DNA of 64,000 nt, from contig OV884014.1 of assembly GCA_930367205.1 (NCBI GenBank), positions 74,255,104-74,319,103 on the forward strand, read 5' to 3'. Of the stretch, positions 10,585 to 22,404 are shown piece by piece. Each line of letters opens with the position of its first letter. Positions within the stretch are counted from its first letter, which is position 1. Position numbers and translations under genes: made by a program. Under the pieces are notes generated by a model. It saw nothing but the letters and a program-made list of their open reading frames with translations, did not search any database and was not told the origin of the DNA. This DNA comes from Acanthosoma haemorrhoidale. Lineage: Eukaryota; Arthropoda; Insecta; Hemiptera; Acanthosomatidae.

Positions 10585-13500
10585 ATGCCCTCTACTTCAG
10601 AGAGTGATAGGCTGAAAAATTTTAGTTATGAAGATCCTAGTTGGACAGATGCATTACCAGTGTGCAAAAATTCTGGTAGGATATGATTTCATTCTTGAAG
10701 ATTAAGCTCATTTGATTATTTTTCATGACATTTGAATGGGAAAGAATTATAATGTAGATTTCCCTCTTAAGGAGTCGGTTATTCCACAAACCAAATATAT
10801 CGAACGGATGGACAGAGACTAGAAGAACATCCATTTGAAGAGACAAGTTTCCACTCAGGTAGCCTCGATTCATCTGCATACCTTTATGGTGTGTTTGATG
10901 GCCATGAAGGTATTAAAGCAGCTGAATTCGCAGTTCAGGGTCTCGCTGCAGAGTTGCTGTTGGGTCAGTTGGCAGGGAAATCAAGGGATCAAGAGATTAA
11001 AGAGGCCCTTAGGTATTTTTGTCGATAATTCAACTGCTATCAAAGTTTTTATGATTGAGGTAACCAAGTTTCATAATTCATTCTTGATTTTAGTCAGGCT
11101 TTTTTGACTGTGGAAAAAAATTTTTTGGAATCTCTTGATGATAAAGTAGCCCAAAGAACGAATCTTTTATTAGAGACAGAAGGCTTAAGTTTAAGTGAAC
11201 AGTATCATAAGTATCCTGATGTGGTATGTTTTATTTTTTATAATTATATTTTTAGTAACAGGCTATTGCTACAATTTTATTGTATTTTATAGAACATTAA
11301 TATAATAACCCAAAGTAAATCAATGCTTAAAGACTTTGTACTTGATTAGTACCCTAAGAAAAATATATGGCCAGGGCTAGGACTCGAATTCCTGATATCC
11401 CCTATATCCATCTGGGTGCGTTACCAACTGAGCTAACCTTGTACAAATGAAGACTTTGCGTTATACGAACTCTCTTTGACAAAACTCTTGTAATCATTGT
11501 AAAAATCGCACCAGTGGTGGGCAGGGCTAACTCAGTTAACCGGGTGTTTGTTGAGGACATCCAGTCTATAACTCTTCTTTGGCTACCAATTATTAAAAAA
11601 AGTTAGACCAATACCTCTACTAAATATAATTACACTTGTACTTCAGGTTAATTGCCGATCGCTACAGCCTCAAATATAGCACCTGATTGGAAACGTATCA
11701 TTACTTTAATAAGCTTACTTGTGAAAGAGGTCTTTAGCCATTATTGAGAAAGTGTACTGCCCAAACTTATAAGGGAAGTAATCCAAGTCTGGGAAAATTT
11801 CTTTCTTTGACTTGGATTATTCAAACTGGAAGATGCATCTGATATAACTGTTGAAATTTATATGGTTCCTAGTCAGAATTTTGTAGGTATCCCCCAGTAT
11901 GCCTCTACTAGCCATCAGAATACTTTAGCTGATGAAGCTCAGGAGACAACTCGGCGAATATCCTCTGTACTTCCTCTATCAACACAATGAATGCCCTTCT
12001 TAATACCAGCATCCTGGTGCAAATTCCATTTAGGGATAGTAAATCGTATATTTAAATTTTCAGGGTTGATTTTTTTTTAAATATTTTTCTATTGGATATA
12101 CCAACTTTTTGTTCTCTTTGTGGCATGGCTTACATGGTTATCCCTGTTAAAATTCCTAATAATCCAGACATCCAATGTAACACCTGACTGCACTGGAGGA
12201 AGAGGCATGTTCTAAAATTAATATAAACTACACTTCTAGATATGTAATTCCAGCAAACAGATCCTATACCATTCATTTAACTATTTTATGGTTAAATTTT
12301 GCTATGCGGTATCTCCATTTCTTATAGAATTGTTAACAGTTATCTGTATACATTTGATGGAAAAAAGAAGTAAATATTGTGATAAAAATAATCAACACCT
12401 TTCAATACTTTGTAAGTGTCATATAAAACATCTTCCTCCCTCATAGGAGGCTCTAATCCAGGCCGCTAGCTTTCCTCTAATTCCTGCTTGATGGATGTTT
12501 TGTAACAATCTCTTATGTGGTATATATGACTATTTCATTTTTATAAGCAATTAGTATATTTATTACTTTTTTATTATATGTTATAGGTTGAGCAGTTAAA
12601 TGCATTGAACAATCAGCTCTCTTGTGGCACTACAGCTGTCGTTGCTTTGGTATCTGGCAATAAACTTTATGTAGCTAACGTGGGGGATAGCAGGGCTCTC
12701 TTGTGCAAAACAGATAAATATGGTGTTCACAAAGTAGTTCAACTCAGTGTGGATCATGATCTGTCTAACGAAGATGAAATTTTACGATTGTTTAATTTAG
12801 GCTTGAAATTTGAAAAGGGACAATGTGAGTAAAAATATGACAGGCATTTAAAGAATTGTGCCCAGAATACATGTTCAGTAATCATATCTATCATTTTATT
12901 AACCAGTTTCTCATCAGCAATGAAAAAAAATGAAGGAGGCATTAGAAAACAGCTTGTAATAAATAAAACAAAAACTTGCATAAAAGTAATGCTAATAATT
13001 TGGTGGAGAAGGGGGGCTGGACTGAGTAGGTACTCCAGGTGGAGGGGGAGCGATAGCTGGATAAATAAACCCAATAGTGGAGGATGGGTCAAAAAAGGTT
13101 TAAAACCTTAGGTCTAATGGTTAGTGTACTGATTTCTAACTACGAGGATCCAGGTTCGCCTTAGAAGTTATTCTTTGGAAAATGGGCCAGCTTAGGATTG
13201 ACTTAGATTCGTGAGAACGAGCTACTCGAATAAAAACTTAGTCAATCCGATATTTCAAATGAAATTTAAGGTTTGGAGGTAACCACCTGTTCCAAGCACA
13301 CTAATACCCCAACACCACATACTAACTATGATGACAATTGTTTAATTTTTTTTTAACCCTTGGGGAAAAAACAAGAACTTTCAATCTAAAAGATGAGAAT
13401 TGAGAAATCAAAAAAGTCCGGTAGAACACAAATGTTTAAGAAGACATGTTTAACCTATATATATTACAAATGTAATGTTGCTGTGATATCTGTACTCTGC

Positions 13501-16201
13501 ATTCCAATTAATGTATACGCTAGACAGAATAACACATAAGTCAATTTTATCTGATGAATCCCCAATTTATATTTCAAATTGTCATGTAGTGTAGATTGCC
13601 TTTATATACATATATGTTTTGTTTTTTAGCATGTCGTTTAGGAAATCAAGAAAATACTCGGTGCCTGGGTAATTACCTTGTGAAAAGGAATTATGTAGAA
13701 TTTGAAGAGCTTAGTAAAGCAAATGAAGATCCTATTGTTGCTGAACCAGAGCTTCAAGGTGGAATAGATTTAGATGACTCTTGCAGGTAATCTGTTTTGA
13801 TATCTTATTTATTAAAAATTGGCAAAATCTCTTAATCTTTTACTTATGCTGATCCTGATAAGACCTCAAAAAATAATAAACCCTGGCCAAATTTGAAAAT
13901 TGCTTTCATTTCAACGTTATGCTTAATTTTTTGAAAATATAATTTTTTAATATTAATTTTGGTCTTGCCAATGATTCACTATTGCTCAAAGAAACGTAAG
14001 AATGAAGTTACATATCAGTGTAACAATTTACGTGCTTATAGGCAGCAAGCTACTGTTTTGCAGTTGATTTTGTATCTGTCAAGCAACGAGTAATGACTTG
14101 TGCCTTACTTGAATCTCCATGTTTCTCCTCACGTGTTGTTATCCTTTGAGACCCAATACCAGAACCAACCACCAGAGCACTCAGTGACAGAGCCTGGCTC
14201 CTTGAAACATATTAAGGTGGGAGGTGTTATTAGGTGTCTTAACTGACTGTTCCAGTGAAGCTGAATTTCTGCGGACCCTTATTGCTCATCCTCACAATTT
14301 TTTTTTGGAAAATGGTGCCTCTCCAAGATTTACAAGTAAAATAAAGGGATTAAGGTTTTAGTAATAATAAAAATACAGCTTGTCGACTAACTAGCCAATT
14401 TTCATACTTACGCATTTTATTATTATTATTACTAGGTCCCAAAGGATTATTTTATCAAGCTTATTTTCTGTTAGAATTTGTGGTTGCTAGCAACGGCATT
14501 ACATCCGTTGCTGAATCAAGGCCTCCAACATAAGTTTCCACCTGCTGTTCAATTATTCCTGTTGACTGTAAAATTGAATGTTTTGTAAAAAAAGCATTGA
14601 TATCTTTATTGTTATCAAAATGAGATTGCTGCAAATGGTTGTGCAGACTGTAGAAAAATAATGTTTTAATATAATGATAAACATATATGGGGGTTAAGCC
14701 AGAGTGGTGTAAGTAACATTTTCAACAATTCTGACTTAAGTCTAGAAATACAATCTAGAAGGGGTAAACTACTGAAAGAAAATGAGAACTAAATCACAAC
14801 CTTCACAATTACACGATTTGTTTGCTGTTTTTAAATTTTTTTTTTTAGTAACCTCAAAAATTATATTTGTTTACTTCCACAATGTTGTAAGTCATTTTCA
14901 CATGTTGAAAGTAAAGCAAAAATAGAATTTAGACAAATTTTACTTCACAATGGCTTTTAATCAAAGCTCATTTCAATAGTCAATTGGTTCCCAGCACAAA
15001 TGCACAAATTTGTGACTAGAGAATTGTTCACAATAACTCCAGGAAAACCTTTTGTTTCTCAATATGAAGAAAATGTGTCACACACCATGACTTTAACCCC
15101 TCTCATATCTTCGAAGATGTGGTCATCTTTATTTCTGCTGCAACCCCTTCATCAGTATTTCAATGACAGCCAAAGTGCATAAACCTGTTTATGCAGTCAA
15201 ATTTATATAGCCTATAACCACATACTTGATTTTTGTCTCATTAACTCAACCCCAAGCTTTCTTGCAGTTTTCAAGAATGCTTCTGTGTATGGAAGGACTT
15301 GCCATTAATATTCAGGTCATCTGTGCATCCTGTGATCTGGGCAGTTCCAGAGTTGAAAAGACAGTCCCAGTAGTGCCATGTAATAGTTAAAATTGCTTGT
15401 CACTCAAAAATTTTAAATCTGCCTATTCATTGTGGGACGGTTTTTATGATGTAATATTTTTTACTTTTAAATAAATTAAAATTAAATAAAAGTATTTTAA
15501 TTAATCACATAAATTTCACAAAATTACTTATAGCAATTGCACCAATTACAAGGGTCACCTCTGTATAATTGTTTACGATTATTATTGTTATTTGAGTATG
15601 AAAATTAATTAGTAAAATTACGATTTACAGTTTTCTTCTGCTATTGTCTGATGGCCTATATAAATCATTAGAAGAAGCTACCGGAACCAATCAAGTGAAT
15701 AAAGATATCGTACAGATGGTCGTATCTGAGGTATGTTTGCCATCCCATTCTCCATTTGAAATATTTATTAAAATAAAATCTACTATGTGTGTGATTATCA
15801 AACAGTTCCGAGTGCAGTCGACAGTTAATGGTGTTGCTCAGACAGTTGTAGATAAGGTCGTGAGGAAACATCACGACTCATTTGGCCAAAGCAGGCGTGA
15901 TGACATAACCCTACTTGTAAGAAACTTCAATTTTCCAATGCCTTGCGCTGGGGTTAGAGGTATTAATTTATTATTATGAGTTATAATTTCATTATTTATA
16001 CAATATGAATCTAAGTAGTTTGTGTACATTTTATTTACAGATATTCCAACTGATACAAATACTTCTTCAAGTGGGCTCACTAATTCTCTCCCTGCTCCTC
16101 CAACAGAAATACCAGCTTATGTTGATTTTAGCGAGTTTTATGAAAATTTTGAAAAGGCAAAAAGAGATGGCACTTTGCCTTCTTCACTAAGGGATTACTA
16201 A
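10585..16201 (+). CDS. Tab1: TAK1-binding protein 1 (PP2C-fold signalling adaptor), 8 exons
   Basis: TAB1 binds and activates the kinase TAK1 in innate immune and stress signalling. Coding exons: 10585-10675, 10772-11012, 11094-11223, 12587-12824, 13630-13786, 15631-15730, 15806-15959, 16041-16201. All introns are GT-AG and phases match, giving 423 residues. PP2C-fold motifs: YGVFDGHEG (69-77), NVGDSRALL (185-193), LLSDGLY (290-296) and RRDDITLLVRNF (349-360). TAB1-specific blocks are ENTRCLGNYLVK and AEPELQGG in exon 5. The C-terminus carries YVDFSEFY (397-404), matching the TAK1-binding region of the family, and the protein ends RDY. Mammalian TAB1 is a pseudophosphatase; this copy keeps D73 and D293 of the metal-site motifs but has TDGQRLEE where active PP2Cs have a conserved Glu-Asp pair. 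It is shorter than human TAB1. The start ATG opens exon 1 in frame. Confidence 0.9.
11371..11441 (-). repeat. tRNA-like sequence, probably SINE head or tRNA relic
   Basis: On the minus strand there is an A box (TAGCTCAGTTGGTA) and, about 35 bases on, a B box (AATTCGAGTCC) within a near-complete T arm. The outer bases can form an acceptor-like stem with mismatches. The anticodon arm is not convincing, so this is more likely a tRNA-derived SINE or tRNA pseudogene than a working tRNA. It lies in TAB1 intron 3. Confidence 0.6.
13101..13330 (+). repeat. tRNA-derived SINE candidate
   Basis: The head resembles a tRNA: TCTAATGGTTAGTGTACTG as A box region and GATCCAGGTTCGCC as B box region about 30 bases later, followed by an unrelated body of about 165 bp. 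It lies in TAB1 intron 4. No clear target-site duplication was found, so the ends are approximate. Confidence 0.5.
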
Positions 16202-19200
16202 TCTTTGCTTTCAGAAACATTGTTTACTTCTCTACGTATTTGTGTCGCAGGACTGTTTGTTTTTATTTTTAAATATTCGCTCATATAAGACGGTTGTAGT
16301 ATTATTCTATAGACTTTGTATAAGTTAAAAACTTGAGAAAAATCTGATTTCAGAGGCTACAATTTTACTACAATTGTATTCCTAGTCACATATACTTTGG
16401 TACCTGCTGTCAAGAGCAGTGCAAAGGAAGCATTAGAGGGATTAGCCAAGAATTTCTTCTGGAGGGGGATAGGAATTTTTTTCTTTGGGGTAAATTCATA
16501 AAAATTAGGATTAATTGCATAAATTAAATTTTATTATTTATATAGTAATAATAGCAAGCTATTTTACACCGACTAGACCGCACTTTTACAATACCCTTTA
16601 TTATTTTATTTTTTTTGTTGTTGATCTATTCCACTATCCGTGATACACAAGCTTACCTAACCTGACATAGACTTCTTAAGGTTGCTATTTATGGTTGTTA
16701 ATAATAGATAAACTCAATATGCATACAAAAGAAAAATCAATCATTTGTTACAGCATATGTTATGTGGGATTTGATAAAGGTAATATTGAGTTTTCACGAC
16801 CCCAAAGTAAGAGGCATTACTTGGAAACTGGTACAAGTATATTCTGTGATTGTGGATATAAAAACGATCAGAAGTTGTATGCATATTCAATCGGAATAAT
16901 GTGTACTTTACATACTGTTCGGTTAATGTTGATTTGCAGTTGGTTAAGTTACAATAAACAAATCAAATTAAACTTAAAAAGTTGTTACTCTTCAGGATCT
17001 ACCTAAGAACAGAAGTTATTATAAACATATTTGACGAAATAAAGTTCTTACAGCCAATAATAGAAATCGCTTCAGCTTTTTATGTTTTTTTTTATTATTA
17101 TCGACCAAAGATGCTAATCAAGTATAATTCAAGGGTTATAGTAAAATATATCTGTCATGAAATCAGTACTCATGATAGTGGTAGAGAGTACTGCCAAAAC
17201 CACTAATTCATAAAAATGTATCTACAGCAGAACCTTCATAATCCGACCTTTTCGTGGCCCCTACTGTGTACTCGATATTCTCGGAACTCCTGGCGAGAGT
17301 TAACAATGAGAATTTCTCTGAAAATTTTAATGCCATTCAAACCCTCTTTTATCCTTTGAGATACAATTCTTTCAGTTTTATATGAACTTGGTAGCGATCA
17401 AAAACTTCATATATAAAAGAAATAAAAATTATAATAAATAAATGAATATATAAAAATGTTTAGCCGATTCCACTGGATGGTCTCAAGACCATATAGTTGT
17501 TTAAGTATAATATTATTTTGTTTATTATCCTGTAAAGTAAGAAGCAGGTAATAAATACTTTCAATGAAGAAAAAACCTGTTAAACACATATATGTTTCAT
17601 CTCCAGTCAAACCAACATTTTAGCCGTTCTGACTTACCCCACAGTCCTGTCGAGGTCAGATTAACCAGCTTCTACATTATTGTGGGAAGACAAAACAAGC
17701 TATATTTTATTTTAATTGTATTATTAGCTATAGTAATGTCTAATTACCACAGTAATTTTTGTTGTTTTTAAATACATCAAAACAGAATGTTCACTGACTG
17801 CTCAGATCAATGTCGGCTTATTAAAGTTAAATATTTACAAATTAATTATTTGTCACTGCAAATATATGAATTATACACCTTCTTTTTTATTTTTAGAGCT
17901 TCCATTAGAAGTATTTATCAATATTTAGATATATTTTTTAAATAATTTAAAAAAAAAAGTTTTTCAATAAAAGTGAACTCATTTATAGAAGATACTAATA
18001 TAAAATATTTGCAGAGCCTGAAGGGAGAGGCTCTAGTTTGACTCTCCTATCTGTCTTTCTGCCTGTATGTTTTAGGATTGAAAAAATATGATGCACCACG
18101 CAGTCAAAGGTTTTGTTAACATTGCAAAGACGATTTTATTCTCAGTTTTGATGAATATTTGTAATAATAGTCCACCACAGCCCCAACATATAGTATACAT
18201 CATTAATCGACACATTTAATGATACCCTTCTCAATGTAATAAGAAAATATTTATGTTTAGTTCCAAATAATTGACCTTTCATTATTTTTAATTTGTAAGG
18301 TTGCTTTTGTTTTCAGCATCTTGGGGATTTGAAATAAGACTTTCATGCAATTAAAAAAAGCATCCATCTATAGAAAACATGGAGTATTATTACTTTATAT
18401 AATTAAAACTTAGTTCACTAGCCAACAAAAAAAATATTATACTGTTAGTTCATTGCTAGCCATGAATTCAAAAATGAGCTCCTGAATTTGTTGCGATCAG
18501 GGATACGTATATGATTAAGGGCTGCTGGTTATGCTTCGTCTACGATTAACATCCCATCATTTCATTTCTTTAATGTAAAGTTAATCTATTCTATCCAGGA
18601 TATATTTCGCATAACAGCAGCACTAGTTGATTGTCTACAAGGTAAGTGAGCCAATGTACAGATAATCGCACACAGCAGTCTACAATATTCTGAAGGGCAT
18701 CAAATTAAAGTTCTCAAGGTTTTATTTTATGTAAATCGTCTTTTTATAAATTATAATTGCACAGACAAAATATACTAATTTTCCTTTATTTGAGTTTATT
18801 CATTCAGTACCTTACCACATCTTAGTAAATACCCTTACTACTGATAAGAACTCCTAATCATTTTTTATGTAGACAGATTCATCCCTTATTAGTTATTCCA
18901 GGGTTCTCGGCAGGGAATAAACTTCATAAATTTATAGGGTAAATTATAACTTGATTGTGTGATATCCTTCACTTTACTAAACTTATGCTTAAAAGTTAAT
19001 TGAGATTTTGATTCAACCTAGGAGTCTGGTTGGTGATAATATTTATTTTATTGTGCATTCAATAAAATGGAAATTTAAACTAGAAAAATGCTTTGGTTCA
19101 TTTATTAATAATTAACATCATAAAGAATATTTTCTGTCAGGACCTGTGCCACAAGTTGGGGCCCATTCATTGTGCTCATTTAGGGAGCACGCCATCAAAG

Positions 19201-20129
19201 AAAAAACAAATCCATGTCATTCATGAACGTCGGCATAACTTCAGTTATTAACAAGGGTGTTGAAGGAGTACTCTCCATCCTTGGTTATAGTAGCCTCAAT
19301 GTGTTGTCATAAAAGCAATGACCAAAGGAATTATTCATTTGCGCTTCCGATGTTTCATTACAGAGAAGATTAATATGGGCAGAATATTCACTCCAGGAGA
19401 ACAATAAAGATCACTTACTGACTTGTTATTTGAATCTACACAAACAAGACTGAACTATGGGAGACAGGTAAATTTTGTCACTTCCTGAAGAATTTAATGC
19501 GTTGGGGACTGTGTACCGTACGTAAAAACGGATTTAACCCGTGGCCCATTTCTCAATGAAAATTTCAAGATTAAATCTTCACTTAATGGTTCCCCGAGGA
19601 ACTGTCCTTTAAGCCTCGGGGTGGGTGTTTTGATGAGTTGACTAGAGGCATTTTAAGTCACAAAATTATTTTATGAAACTGCAACTATTACTGAAGACGA
19701 AAAAGTACTAATGGAATTAAGTTCTATTGATATCTTTCCCCTAATCATGTTTTTCATATTGGCTCATAGCAAGTTGGTATTTGAATAAAGTGCAATTAGA
19801 ATCACGTATGTGTAATGTTTCTCATCTCGACCGTGAGGACTACATCACTAATGTGGAAAAAATAGGGAATATAGGTAATCTTAAAGTGAACTGTTCAAGT
19901 CAGATTAGAATTATTAAAGGGATAATGGAACTGAAACGGCCGCACAGTGTTAAAGCTAAACGATTGAGACTAGAAAAATGCGGGGAATTCGTGTCTACAA
20001 CATCGGAGATTTTTTTTCCGCATGAGTGGGATCAAGAATGAGTATTCTTCCTACAGTTCACAGATGGCTGGAGAAAGTAAAAGAATGAATCGAACCATTT
20101 TAAATATAATTAGAGCTGAAATAATCTCT
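16202..20129. other. TAB1 3' flank and intergenic DNA
   Basis: This should hold the TAB1 3' UTR and then intergenic DNA. I find no gene with recognisable similarity. The 86-codon open frame at 19781-20041 lies in a somewhat GC-richer block (about 19140-20040) that looks like an old repeat; its predicted product has no feature I can name. Confidence 0.35.
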
Positions 20130-20915
20130 TTCTCGTTTGTTAAAGTGGCCGTTTAGTGGCCAAAAATTGAATTTTTTGATGAATAAAACGGTATTCTTTC
20201 GACTGAATCTCCTCCAATCCGACTTCTGGCCTTGCTTTTCCACCAAATCAGCTCTTACCAAAATGTCGCAAGACCTCCAATCCACCATTGACTAACATAC
20301 TTATATATTTATCTTCTAAGGAGGACATCTCAACCTTCACTATCGATACTCAACCTACCAATTCTTAACTTCAGTCAAAAATCTAGGTTTGGGCTTTGGC
20401 CAAACTCCATCCTGGAAAAACCACATTACTCAATTAACCCGTTGCCCCATTTCCATCCTTAAACTGCTCATTTGAGTGCGACATCTCATCTCATTACGTA
20501 AGCGCCAACTCCTGGTTTCCTCTCTTGCCTTCCACCCTTTTTTCTACGGTTGAGTGGTATATGGTGACCTCTGAGAATCTGGAGGCTCCGTTTAAGGGGC
20601 TTTTGAATTGTTTTCTTAGATTTGTACTCGGGATAACTATTCCGAGTTGGGATGGCTGAACCCTTCCACCCACTGCCAGTGTTCCCTTGGATCCCCTCCT
20701 CTTCAGCACTATCATGACTAAAAAACTTCCCTACCTTCACGACCTGGCTGTTGGTTCTTTTTAGTCACCTCATATGTACATAGGCCTCTTTATTATTTAC
20801 AACCTCATCAATGCTGTCTAATTTTGTTTTTGTCAGCTAGACATTCATATTTTGTTCCTTCTTGTTATTGTAGGGAACAATGGACAATGAAAAATTCATT
20901 CATTCATTCACCATG
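20130..20915 (+). pseudogene. Non-LTR retrotransposon relic (L2/CR1-like RT C-terminus and 3' tail)
   Basis: Frame-shifted plus-strand translation gives the order expected for the end of an L2/CR1-type reverse transcriptase: ALTKMSQDLQSTID, then SVKNLGLGFGQTPSWKNHI, then LLVSSLAFHPFFYG and VVYGDL, then APFKGLLNCFLRFVLGI and a later SELGWL. Many stops and frameshifts are present. The relic ends at about 20895-20915 with an ATTC tandem tail, as many CR1/L2 elements do. The clade is inferred from motif order without a search. Confidence 0.6.
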
Positions 20916-20924
20916 GTGTAATTA

Positions 20925-20985
20925 GTAAAAAGACCAGGAGTATGAAAATCCTGGTTACAAATCCCTAAATTAAGGATTTATTTCA
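20925..20985 (+). repeat. Weak tRNA-like SINE head
   Basis: GGTGTAATTAGTAAAAAGAC followed by CCTGGTTACAAATCCC resembles degenerate A and B boxes with normal spacing, just after the ATTC tail of the non-LTR relic. The body is undefined. Confidence 0.3.
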
Positions 20986-22385
20986 CTTCCATAAATAGAA
21001 CTAGGAGCCCATATCTGGGCGATCTTATATCGGCCGAGGACGATATTGGCTGATGGACTACCCCATTATCAGACCTCTATTTCTCTCTGTTGCAACATTA
21101 ATGAAGGCTCTGTCGCATCGACTACCCTGCCATTTAACTTTTGCTGATTAAAAGCCTTCGAAATGTGCAGGTGCTCGTTAACTTAGTTCCTGTAGCTCTC
21201 TTCCGTTACACGCCGATTAACATGACGTTGTCATCAGGTGCAGTATAGAGCGATATATGTCTCCTTTAACGTAGCTTCGCCAATTTGTAGAGTTATCTTT
21301 CATTAAGGCACACAAAATGGAGCCAGCAGGAAATTATTTTGAGGGTGTAATATTATGGAATATTATCAATTCCACACTAATCACTGCCAGTTTAAGAAAA
21401 CAGAAAAAGCAATCTATAAATCTTTTTTTTATCTTGCATTTCCATTCCATTACTCAATACATCAAAACAAATAATAAAAAGTACTCAAATAAACATAATT
21501 TATATGTTAATGTAGATTAGTGATTAGTAGAGGTGGAAGGCACGCCTAACGCTCTCTTTGTTATTAAAGTAAATAACAATCAAAGATACTGTAATTATTA
21601 TGGGGCAGCTTGGAAGTATGCGGTGACGAGGTCGATCTGAATACAAAATGAACCACCCTGAAACATTAACGATAAAAGAGTCACTGGTCTGTGTCGGTTA
21701 GGCTTGCCGCTTGGCGAGAAGGGGAGAGATGGCACTCCATGTTTCCCCCCCACTCTTTTCTGGCTTCAGTCAAAAAGGTTATGACCTGATATTAATATTT
21801 AGGTCGATCCAGTAGAAAACTGATTTCTTCACAAGAAATGTATCTTCAATCATCTAACTTGAAATGAAGTGGTGGCTCAGTTAGGGTCTGCAATATAGAA
21901 CTGACGGTAAATTTGTGTACAATTGTATACGTAGTTGACCTCTATTTGTTCTGAACAGACGTTTGTTTTCTGTTTTGAGATCAATAAAACTGTCTTATCG
22001 TAATTATTTTTATAGAAATTCTTTCATTTAAATTCATGACAGGTATTTCATTGAAAGGTCTTCTTTAATTGATTGTATTTATCCTCCTACCATTAGTAAA
22101 TTTTGGAGAGTCACTATGTTGTTACTTTCCAATTTTCTATTAATTATTATTTTATCAGGAATTATATCATTATAATGTGATTTGCTCTGTTTTATTCAGA
22201 AATGAGTTACAATTTTATCATATTGTTTTATAATTTTGGTTCCTCAGTTGAAAGTATTAACCTTTCAACAGATATTTACATGTATATATACAACTTCTCA
22301 AATCATTGTAGGTTCTTTTTTATTTGAATTAAATGGTGTTATTTGATTTTCCAATCTTATGGAGATTTTATATAACTTGTTTCAG
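20986..22385. other. Upstream region or 5' intron of Bre1
   Basis: No coding sequence recognised. The sequence just before 22386 is a good splice acceptor (pyrimidines then TTTCAG), so at least one upstream non-coding exon of Bre1 must exist further left; I could not place it. Confidence 0.4.
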
Positions 22386-22404
22386 GACTTAAATTATTGG
22401 AAAA

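Noticed and set aside
11371..11441. A functional tRNA gene
   Set aside because: A and B boxes are good, but the anticodon arm does not fold and the acceptor stem has mismatches.
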